Source of the DNA: Bacteroidota bacterium
GTDB taxonomy: Bacteria > Bacteroidota > Bacteroidia > Cytophagales > Cyclobacteriaceae
Length of the DNA stretch: 64,000 nt
Assembly (NCBI GenBank): GCA_016191555.1
Contig: JACPVX010000018.1
Span: 1-64,000 of the forward strand
Direction of reading: 5' to 3'
Shown: in pieces, positions 55,916 through 63,609 of the stretch
Layout: each line of letters starts with the position of its first letter
How positions within the stretch are numbered: position 1 is the first letter of the stretch
Notes under the pieces: generated by a model
What the model was told of the DNA's origin: nothing
The model's database searches: none
Seen by the model: only the letters and a program-made list of their open reading frames with translations
Made by a program: the position numbers and the translations under genes

Positions 55916-56140
55916 GTGAAGATTATTAAAGATTTTGTTCGTCTTATGATTGGATTTAGTAAAGTTTGCGATGAAATAACTTTAGCAGAATGGGAGGCCA
56001 TTTTGATTTCTGTTGGAAAGAATCATGGAGAATTAGCAGCCCTTAAAACTAAATATGAAATTTTCAGTCTATATCACGCTAAGGAGACGTCTATCCAAAA
56101 GATAATATCAAAAATAATGAAGCGAGTTAATTTACAATAG
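55916..56140 (+). CDS. small hypothetical protein
   Basis: A 74-residue helical protein starting at GTG, divergent from tniQ. No family recognised; low-complexity, charged, e.g. EWEAILISVGKNHGELAALK. Its existence is uncertain: coding potential is plausible but support is limited to an open frame and a neat C-terminus. Confidence 0.4.
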   Translation: MKIIKDFVRLMIGFSKVCDEITLAEWEAILISVGKNHGELAALKTKYEIFSLYHAKETSIQKIISKIMKRVNLQ

Positions 56141-56304
56141 CTCCTTAACTGCATATTGAGTGATTTAGCTTTGAAATAAGTTTAGCGCTGCCAATCTCTG
56201 CGAAATTCTTAGTGCAGTATCCTTGGCTTGCATAAGTCAATAATGCCAAAATGAATCATGTCGGGTATCAGGCAAAAAAAATTAATTCACTAAAAGGAAG
56301 AATA

Positions 56305-56520
56305 TTAGTCTTTTAGAAAATCGTGCAAAGTGATATCGAAGTATAAGCAAATATGGTTCAGGGTGACAATGGTGATGTTGATTTGGCCTCTTTCCACCCT
56401 TCCAATATGAATATTTGTTTCGTTATAGAATTGCTCCTGGGTGATACCGGCTTCAAGGCGAAGTGCCTTTATTTTAGCAGCTATTTTTTTGAGTAAGAGT
56501 TTATCTTTTCGCTGTCCCAT
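56305..56520 (-). CDS. small Xre-family regulator
   Basis: A 71-residue single-domain HTH_XRE repressor: KIKALRLEAGITQEQFYNETNIHIGRVERGQ with the recognition helix IHIGRVERG. Such small Cro/C1-like proteins regulate mobile elements. A palindrome lies just upstream of its start. Single gene, leftward. Confidence 0.85.
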   Translation of the reverse strand: MGQRKDKLLLKKIAAKIKALRLEAGITQEQFYNETNIHIGRVERGQINITIVTLNHICLYFDITLHDFLKD

Positions 56521-56857
56521 AATGTCAATGACATATTTATCATTGAGTAAAGCTAAACATTATTTGCTTTATGTGGGAAACTCCATTTTGGGTCTGCTAT
56601 TCATTCACTGCTTGGAACGCATCTCCGATTTCAGAACTTGGATAGGTGACCATATTATTCTTCAATGCTGGTAATTTGAGCCCTCCTTTTTCAATGGATT
56701 GACCAGTTATTGCAGGACTCTAAATTTTGGTTCATTACATGACTAATGAAAGTTAACGGTTGTTTTAATTGCACGCAACCGAACAGATGATACAATCTGT
56801 ACGTTTTGTCATTTAATTGAATAGAATAAATTATATTTATAGTAACGGTAAATCAAG
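56521..56857. other. non-coding region between Xre and the histidine kinase
   Basis: No gene is seen in these 337 AT-rich bases. It holds the palindrome ATGTCAATGACAT (56522-56534) next to the Xre start and the inverted repeat ACAGAT-N6-ATCTGT (56783-56800) before the kinase. The TTTG at 56805-56808 and TATATTTA at 56832-56839 could be a weak promoter (spacing 23, long). CATTATTTG at 56558 resembles the element-end repeat only by chance. Confidence 0.55.
56522..56534. promoter_or_regulatory. palindrome at the Xre start, likely operator
   Basis: ATGTCAATGACAT (6+1+6 palindrome) begins 2 bases upstream of the Xre start codon (minus strand). Such positions often allow Xre autorepression. Confidence 0.5.
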
Positions 56858-59800
56858 ATGAAGTCGTTGACCCTTAGATATCTTGTTTTCATTACTTCTG
56901 TTGTCTTAACTATTGTAGTTTCGCAGCTCTTTATTCAGTATGACCTCAATGAACAAAATTCAGAGGCGAAGCTGATAAATCTGGCGGGTAGGCAGCGAAT
57001 GCTGAGTCAACGTATTTCAAAACTCACATTATTTCTTCAGTATAACCATGTAAATAGAATAGACTCATCTTTCTATCGACTCGATACTCTGGAAAAGTTA
57101 GTAAGTGAATGGGAAGGAGTTCATTTTCAACTTATCCGACAAAATGAGTTGTCTTCTAAAAGCATAGCAATCGATTCGTTGCTTAAGAATAACACCCCCA
57201 ACCTTCAACAAATAGCCTTGTCTTGTCGGCAGATATTGAAGAGCCATGACTCATCAACAATAAGACAGGCGATACGCGTTATAGCAAAGTGTGAATCACC
57301 ATTTCTGTTGCGAATGGACAGGACTGTACAAACCTACCAAAGAGAAGCAGAACAGAAGTTGCAATTCCTAAAGATACTTGAGCTCGTGCTTTCAAGTGTA
57401 GCTATTGTTATCCTTGTTTCTGGATTCGTGTTTATAGTTATGCCTGGCTCAAGTCAACTTCAGGTTATGAATCAACAATTGGTCCGGCGCAATAGTGAGC
57501 TCGTTGCTTCACAAGAGAGAATTAAAAGTAGCATGGAACAAATCAAAGCTCTACAGTCCGAGTTGGAAGTAAAGCAGAGACAGTATGAAGGCTTAATTGA
57601 CGGGGCTTCAGACTTTATTTATGAGCTTGATCAAGATGGGAAGTTCTCTTTTATCAATCCACTGATGGAAGCAAAGACAGGTTTTTCTAAAGAGGAATTA
57701 GTAGGAAAGTTTTACTCAGAATTGATATATGAGGACGATGTTAAGACAGTCGTAGATTTTTACGACATTCAAAGAAGGGCGCAGCGGGCGGTATCATATT
57801 TGGAATTCAGAATACGGACTAGAAATGGGTCGCCATTGTGGGTAGGTCAAAATGTTCGGATGTTTTTTAGTGAAAGTAAACCATACAAGGTCAGCGTTGT
57901 AGCAAGAGATATAAATCGAGTTAAGGAATCACAAGCAGCACTTTCATTAGAGAAGATATTAGTGCGCACTATTATCGATAATATTCCAGTTAACATTTAT
58001 GCCAAGAACCTTAAATCAGAAAAGATTTTGGTTAATCTGACAGAGTGTAAATATCTAGGTGTCCAATCAGAAGAGTATTTAATTGGAAAAAGTGATTATG
58101 ACCTTTACCCGGAGGAGACTGCAAAAATTTCTATCGAAGAAGACTTGCGCATATTTGATGGGGAAGTTATTTTAAATCGTGAGACATTGAACAGACGGTG
58201 GGATGGGTCTGAGACATGGTTTTTAAGTTCCAAGGTTCCTTTGCGAAATGGCAGTCAAGAGATAATTGGTCTTGTCGGTATTAGTATAGATATCTCCTCT
58301 CAGAAGAAAGCAAAGGAAGAACTGGAACGTAGTGAAAAACTCTACCGGTTGCTAGCTGAAAATTCGCAGGATGTAATAAGCTTGCACAAATTAGATGGCA
58401 TGTTTGAGTATATCTCACCTTCCAGTATTAATCTTCATGGATATTATCCACACGAACTTATCGGGAGAAATGGAATCGATTTTGTGCTTCAAGAGGATGC
58501 TGAAATACTGCGGTCAGAGGCACCTTCGATCTTAGAGCGAATGAATAGGAATGAATCTCTAGAACCTAGTCAATTTCGTATCGTAACTAAAAATCGAGGT
58601 ATCGTCTGGGTAGAGAACCTAATCAAGCCATTATTCGAAAAAGGTGCGTTATCAGGATTTCAGTCTACCGTTAGGGATATTTCTGCCAGAAAGGCCTACG
58701 AGATAGCTTTGGAAAAAGCAAAGCAGGGAGCCGAGGCCGCGACTTTGGCTAAGAGCCAATTCTTAAGTATGATGAGTCACGAAATAAGGACTCCAATGAA
58801 CGGTATAATGGGGATTACTAATATCTTATTGTCTGAAAGCCCCCGCCCCGATCAGTCAGAGAACCTTGAGTTACTTCAGTTTTCTTGTAAGAATTTGCTT
58901 ACGATAATAAATGACATCCTTGACTTTAGTAAGGTTGAAGCTGGCAAAATGGAGCTAGAAAAAGTATCATTTAATTTGAAGGATATTCTTCTGCATTACA
59001 AGAAACTTCATGATCATTTGGCAAGTCAAAAAGGGATAGCATTAAAGTTGATTGCCGATGAAAAAATACCTGCAACGCTATTAGGCGATCCAGTGCGAAT
59101 AGGCCAAGTGTTGAACAACCTATTAAGTAATGCAATTAAGTTTACCGAGGCAGGTTCAGTGGAACTAATGGTTACTCATCATGGGATTAAAGATGATTTA
59201 CACCAGGTAAAATTTTCAATTAAAGACACCGGCATTGGCATAGCTGGAGAAAAGATCAATTCCGTGTCTGAAGGATTCAATCAGGCGTCAAGTGACATTA
59301 CCAGAAAGTTTGGTGGAACGGGATTAGGGCTGGCCATCTCAAAGCGATTTTTAGCTTTGATGAACAGTAGTATTCAGGTTGAAAGCCAATTAGGTGTCGG
59401 TTCGCAATTTTCTTTTACACTGAATCTCCCTGAAGGGATTGAAATACTCTCCGTTGATTATGAGTCGAATCAAGCATTTTTGGAGCAAGCGACAGAAGTT
59501 CTGTTAGTTGAGGACAATAAGGTAAATCAACTAGTCGCAAAAAGAATACTTGAGACGTGGGGATTTATAGTTACGGTGGCCGAGAACGGATTCGAAGCAA
59601 TTGACGAAATTGAATCAATGAAATTTCATTTAGTTCTAATGGACATCCATATGCCAGGAATGACAGGCTACGAGGCTACCAGAATTATTCGATCTAAGGT
59701 TGGTGAATATTTTAAAAACATTCCGATTATAGCTCTTACAGCAGATGTTTCAAGGGAAATAAAGGAAAAATCGATAGCCTCCGGAATGAACGACTTGATG

Positions 59801-60226
59801 GCTAAACCGTTCAATCCAACAGAACTAAAAGTCTTAATTCAAAAGCACGTTTCAAATCAATCGACAGGAAAAAATAAAAATTCAAGCTCAACCTATGTTT
59901 TTCCGAAACTTCGACTTTTTGCAGAAGGAGATCTTAAATTTGAATCGGAGCTAAAGATTCTATTGGTAAAGAGTTTAAGGGAGCTTGAAGGTGTTGTAAA
60001 GTCAGCATTGCTGGGGAATTCAAGTTCTATCGACTTAGACAATATTCTACATAAAACGGGAACCACTTTAAATTTGATTAACGATCAAAGGATTAATGAC
60101 TTGATAGTGGAAGTAAATAAATATATTTCTAGTGTTGCGAGTTCAGAGGGGAAAAATCAGCATTTAATTTTTGATTTTGAATCTGCCGTTAGTGATACAG
60201 TGAAAAAACTAGAAATATCGAGTTAG
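56858..60226 (+). CDS. PilJ/NarX-like multi-PAS hybrid histidine kinase
   Basis: A 1122-residue membrane sensor kinase. Two TM helices (about 8-28 and about 170-195) flank a PilJ/NarX-like periplasmic four-helix domain with the P-box-like NLAGRQRMLSQRI (about 40-52). A coiled coil and three PAS domains follow (about 235-355, 360-480, 487-610). HisKA has His641 in MSHEIRTPMNG. HATPase has NLLSNAIKFTEAG and GTGLGLAI. The receiver has VEDNKVNQ and phosphorylatable Asp929 (LMDIHMP). The C-terminal 110 residues (about 1010-1122) are helical, HPt-sized, without a clear HPt His. Periplasmic nitrate-type ligands are a guess only. Confidence 0.85.
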   Translation: MKSLTLRYLVFITSVVLTIVVSQLFIQYDLNEQNSEAKLINLAGRQRMLSQRISKLTLFLQYNHVNRIDSSFYRLDTLEKLVSEWEGVHFQLIRQNELSSKSIAIDSLLKNNTPNLQQIALSCRQILKSHDSSTIRQAIRVIAKCESPFLLRMDRTVQTYQREAEQKLQFLKILELVLSSVAIVILVSGFVFIVMPGSSQLQVMNQQLVRRNSELVASQERIKSSMEQIKALQSELEVKQRQYEGLIDGASDFIYELDQDGKFSFINPLMEAKTGFSKEELVGKFYSELIYEDDVKTVVDFYDIQRRAQRAVSYLEFRIRTRNGSPLWVGQNVRMFFSESKPYKVSVVARDINRVKESQAALSLEKILVRTIIDNIPVNIYAKNLKSEKILVNLTECKYLGVQSEEYLIGKSDYDLYPEETAKISIEEDLRIFDGEVILNRETLNRRWDGSETWFLSSKVPLRNGSQEIIGLVGISIDISSQKKAKEELERSEKLYRLLAENSQDVISLHKLDGMFEYISPSSINLHGYYPHELIGRNGIDFVLQEDAEILRSEAPSILERMNRNESLEPSQFRIVTKNRGIVWVENLIKPLFEKGALSGFQSTVRDISARKAYEIALEKAKQGAEAATLAKSQFLSMMSHEIRTPMNGIMGITNILLSESPRPDQSENLELLQFSCKNLLTIINDILDFSKVEAGKMELEKVSFNLKDILLHYKKLHDHLASQKGIALKLIADEKIPATLLGDPVRIGQVLNNLLSNAIKFTEAGSVELMVTHHGIKDDLHQVKFSIKDTGIGIAGEKINSVSEGFNQASSDITRKFGGTGLGLAISKRFLALMNSSIQVESQLGVGSQFSFTLNLPEGIEILSVDYESNQAFLEQATEVLLVEDNKVNQLVAKRILETWGFIVTVAENGFEAIDEIESMKFHLVLMDIHMPGMTGYEATRIIRSKVGEYFKNIPIIALTADVSREIKEKSIASGMNDLMAKPFNPTELKVLIQKHVSNQSTGKNKNSSSTYVFPKLRLFAEGDLKFESELKILLVKSLRELEGVVKSALLGNSSSIDLDNILHKTGTTLNLINDQRINDLIVEVNKYISSVASSEGKNQHLIFDFESAVSDTVKKLEISS

Positions 60227-60235
60227 CAAGAGCGA

Positions 60236-60844
60236 CTACTTTTTCCTAGCTTTTATTTTTTTCAGCTTTATGAAACTTTTTACTGTAAGTCGATCTACAT
60301 CCAACCTTCTCCCAATACCACTATAACCAATACCATCTTCTAAGTATTCACGAATTATTTCCTCCTTACCTGATAGCTTCGTTATCCGTGATTTACGCCC
60401 CTTCGGTCTGCCTAGTGGGATTCCGGAATTCTTTCGCTTCAGAAGGCCACGTCCAGCCCGTTGGGTGACAATGAATTGTTCGATTGTTTTTGAAATGACC
60501 AAAGCATCTAGAAAAGTCTGTGAATTTAGCATCCGTGGGTGAAGGATTAAAGGTTCCTTCGCACTCAGTATTTCTACATTCTTTTTCAAAAGCTTTGTTA
60601 TTACGTCAATGACCGTTGAGAAAGACGGCCCTAACGCAGAGATTTCCGGAATAACGAGGATGTCTTTTGCGTTTAGCTTTTTAGCAACCTCATTATTAAG
60701 GCTTATGTACTTTGGATTTGCTGAAAGATCTTGTTTGATTTCCCCTTCAATCTGTAGCCGTTTCTTTTTAGCAAAATATTTCACCGCCTCAGCATGATGG
60801 TTATAGTCTTCCCCTGATCTTGTTCTGATGAGCTGTAAAATCAC
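60236..60844 (-). CDS. serine-recombinase-like protein, degenerate active site
   Basis: A 202-residue resolvase/invertase-like protein: catalytic-like N-terminal fold (about 1-115), then the family's basic linker (LKRKNSGIPLGRPKGRKS, about 140-157) and a C-terminal HTH (IGYSGIGRRLDVDRLTVKSF). A Ser survives at the usual nucleophile place (IRTRSGEDY), but DRLGRS, which holds the catalytic Arg pair, reads SALGPS. The canonical catalytic arginines are therefore missing, so strand exchange is doubtful. It could be a DNA-binding regulator or a divergent resolvase of the Tn7-like element. Confidence 0.65.
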   Translation of the reverse strand: MILQLIRTRSGEDYNHHAEAVKYFAKKKRLQIEGEIKQDLSANPKYISLNNEVAKKLNAKDILVIPEISALGPSFSTVIDVITKLLKKNVEILSAKEPLILHPRMLNSQTFLDALVISKTIEQFIVTQRAGRGLLKRKNSGIPLGRPKGRKSRITKLSGKEEIIREYLEDGIGYSGIGRRLDVDRLTVKSFIKLKKIKARKK

Positions 60845-60973
60845 TTGGTGAAATCTGTGTTAAATAATTTAAAAAGGTTATAAAAATATACATAAATTGT
60901 ATATAATATATAAATTATTTATTTATATTGTCGAATCGATTCAAGACATGTTAGTAATTCAAATTTTAATCAG

Positions 60974-62383
60974 ATGAAAACAACAGAATGGAAAAAGGAT
61001 GACATCGATGTTCAAAATCTTTTATTAGACCCTGATAATTTTAGGCTTCCTCCTAATATGAAGGGGTTGCTTCAACCGCACTTACTAAATGCCCTAATTG
61101 ATTCTTATAATGTAGCTGAAATTGCTCGGTCTATTTCAGAAAACAAGTTTTATCCGCACGAATCTTTGATTGTCATACTGGAAAATAAAAAGTACATAGT
61201 CTTAGAAGGTAACAGGCGATTAGCAGCATGTAAGGCTTTATGGCATCCTCAAAACCTTCCGGATAAGCATCGAAAAAAATTTACTCAACTCGCTTCTATA
61301 GCAGATTTAGAATCGATTCGTAAACTTCCTGTAGTTATAGCTCCAACACGAGAGGCTGCTATTGATTTAATTGAAAGTCTTCACACAGCACCGGGTAGGA
61401 TGAAGTGGGATTCATTGTCCAAAGCAAGGTTCGATAAAGAAAATCGAAGTGATGATAAGTCAAAGCTAACAGAGGCGAATAAGGTTCTTGACATGTATGC
61501 CGTTGCTTCATCACTTAATCTACCTTCTGATGTCGAAGAAATCGTTAAAAACGAGAGTCTGTTTAATGTTACTAACTTACTCAGAATCTTTAACGATGAC
61601 CATTGTAAAAAATATTTAGGCTATGAATTTGCAAAGGATGGGCACCTATACATTAAATCAAAACCGCAGGAATTCGAAGCGGGTTGCATTCTTTTAGTTT
61701 CAGATGTTGCACACATGAAAAGTTTCTCACGTCTTACAGATAAGGCTGCTGATCGAAAAAAATACATTGATGAAAAGCGGAAAGCATATAATCCAGATAC
61801 TTCAGGTGGCGTAAGGCTTTCTACTGGTGATTTTATTAAAGAATTGACTAAGAACCGCACTCCTATAGAAAAGAAGGAACCGAGTAATAAACCAATTAGA
61901 AAAAAAACGCCATCTTCTTTAAATGTCATTCCTCATCACTTCAAATGTACTATCTCACACAATCGGATAAACAGAGTTTTCGATGAGATATCTAAACTAC
62001 CTCTTGAAAAATACCCTAATGCGACCGCAGTAATGTTGCGCTTGTTACTAGAACTTTCTTTGTTTCAATTTTTGGAATCGCTGGGTGAGATAAAAAAGAT
62101 GAGAGCAAAAGCTGTAGCTGATCTTAAGCCGGGTCAGCAATTGCGTTCACATTGGACACCTGAATTAAAGGAAATGTTAAGGTGGACTGCAAAGGCTAAT
62201 CTCGTAAACGGTCATATAGAGAGGAAAATCAACACTATCATTGAAAAGAATAGTAATGACCCTGTTTTGTATACAATGAATCAGTTTGTTCACAGTACAG
62301 AGGAACTTCCAGATCCTCAGGGGCTTCTAAAAACCTGGTCAAGTTTAGAAGGTTTATTAAACATTACACTCAACCCACAATAG
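60974..62383 (+). CDS. ParB/Srx-domain protein with C-terminal helical domain
   Basis: A 469-residue cytoplasmic protein. The N-terminal ParB/Srx-type fold (about 10-130) has EGNRRLAA at residues 78-85, corresponding to the nucleotide-binding GERRxxA motif of ParB. The middle (about 130-320) is charged and unrecognised. The C-terminus (about 325-469) is all-helical, with RLLLELSLFQFLES and NQFVHSTEELPDPQ (His440), recalling HEPN-type domains without the standard Rx4-6H. It is 4 bp upstream of an adenine methyltransferase and likely forms one two-gene operon with it. Function unknown; defence or element maintenance is plausible. Confidence 0.75.
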   Translation: MKTTEWKKDDIDVQNLLLDPDNFRLPPNMKGLLQPHLLNALIDSYNVAEIARSISENKFYPHESLIVILENKKYIVLEGNRRLAACKALWHPQNLPDKHRKKFTQLASIADLESIRKLPVVIAPTREAAIDLIESLHTAPGRMKWDSLSKARFDKENRSDDKSKLTEANKVLDMYAVASSLNLPSDVEEIVKNESLFNVTNLLRIFNDDHCKKYLGYEFAKDGHLYIKSKPQEFEAGCILLVSDVAHMKSFSRLTDKAADRKKYIDEKRKAYNPDTSGGVRLSTGDFIKELTKNRTPIEKKEPSNKPIRKKTPSSLNVIPHHFKCTISHNRINRVFDEISKLPLEKYPNATAVMLRLLLELSLFQFLESLGEIKKMRAKAVADLKPGQQLRSHWTPELKEMLRWTAKANLVNGHIERKINTIIEKNSNDPVLYTMNQFVHSTEELPDPQGLLKTWSSLEGLLNITLNPQ

Positions 62384-62387
62384 CCTG

Positions 62388-63308
62388 ATGTCGCAAAATC
62401 ATAATTTCGTAAGTCCTTTGAGGTATCCTGGTGGTAAAGCTGGAATTAAGGATTTTTTGATAAAGATTATCGTTGAAAACAATATCGGCGGTGGCACACA
62501 TGTTGAGCCTTATGCTGGCGGTGCGGGTGCGGCCTTGTCGCTCATGATGCAAGACTATATCTACCAGATATACTTAAATGATAAAGATCGCTTTATTTAT
62601 TCGTTCTGGTATTCCGTTATTCATGATACCGATCGACTATGTCAGGCAATTCATTCCAAACGCGCAAGTGTAGCTGAATGGAAACGACAGCATAAGTTAT
62701 TAAATGATAAGTATTATGAGCAAAATGGTGACCCGCTTGATGTTGGACTGACTGGGTTTTATCTCAATAGAACTACCCGTTCAGGTATTCTCAATTCAGG
62801 TCCGATCGGCGGTCTAAAACAAACAGGAAACTATAAAGTAGGAGCACGATTCAATAAAGCTGACCTAATCAAACGAATAGAGAATATAGCCTTGTTCAAA
62901 AGTCGGATTATGCTTTACAACATGGATGCCGTAGACTTTCTAAAAAAGTTATTTGACGATTTTATTCTAAATGACCAGAGACTTTTGGTTTATCTTGATC
63001 CTCCTTATGACATTGTTGGAAAGGATATCTACAGGCATTTTTATGTTAAGAAGGACCATGAAGACCTTTCCAATTTTCTTAAATCAGCAACAAACTTCAA
63101 GTGGTTATTGTCTTATGATGACACGAAATTAATCAAGGAATTATACGGTAATAGAGAGATTGGACTTCTTAAGAAGAATTACTTTATTAACAAAGCAAAA
63201 GTGGGAAAGGAACTCTTCATATCTTCCGATAACCTAGTTCTTCCAGACGAGTTCCGGATGTCAGAAAACCAGTCTTACAAATTTAATAAAGTACGAGTGA
63301 GCTTGTAA
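62388..63308 (+). CDS. D12-class N6-adenine DNA methyltransferase
   Basis: A 306-residue Dam-like D12-class MTase that transfers methyl from SAM to adenine N6 in DNA. SAM-binding motif LRYPGGKAG is at about 11-19 and EPYAGGAGAAL at about 44-54. The catalytic DPPY is at Asp204-Tyr207. FYLNRTTRSGI is a conserved D12 segment. Recognition sequence unknown. Partnered with the ParB-like gene 4 bp upstream; no cognate restriction endonuclease is recognised nearby. Confidence 0.9.
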   Translation: MSQNHNFVSPLRYPGGKAGIKDFLIKIIVENNIGGGTHVEPYAGGAGAALSLMMQDYIYQIYLNDKDRFIYSFWYSVIHDTDRLCQAIHSKRASVAEWKRQHKLLNDKYYEQNGDPLDVGLTGFYLNRTTRSGILNSGPIGGLKQTGNYKVGARFNKADLIKRIENIALFKSRIMLYNMDAVDFLKKLFDDFILNDQRLLVYLDPPYDIVGKDIYRHFYVKKDHEDLSNFLKSATNFKWLLSYDDTKLIKELYGNREIGLLKKNYFINKAKVGKELFISSDNLVLPDEFRMSENQSYKFNKVRVSL

Positions 63309-63609
63309 ATTATTCTCAGGTCTCCCAAGGACTTACAGCTTTCTAATAAAGATCAGGCTAGATCGAGCATCGATCGTTCGATTAAAGGCCAGTAAAGGCG
63401 ACACACGAGCAACTTTCATCCAGGTATTATAGATGCTTCAAAAATTAGAGTTATTTGAACCATTTACCAGTGGCATCTGAGTTATCACCAATTGAGATTT
63501 ATAGACTCCAGCAAAAAATTATTAAGAAGAGAAAGACGAGGTTAGGCACACGAAGAATAGTCTGGATGATGGTGACAACAATGATCGACTATAGACAGAT
63601 TGTTCAGTT
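63309..63609. other. non-coding region between methyltransferase and LuxR-type gene
   Basis: About 300 AT-rich bases with no convincing gene. A short palindromic patch with GATCGAGCATCGATCGTTCGAT is near 63361-63382 and may be an operator or stop structure. A 51-codon GTG-start frame at 63470-63625 overlaps the next gene and was judged unconvincing. Confidence 0.5.

Noticed and set aside
56558-56566. CATTATTTG, similar to the inverse of the element-end repeat
   Set aside because: Only 9 of 15 bases match and AT-rich sequence makes this likely by chance; it is not taken as a right end.
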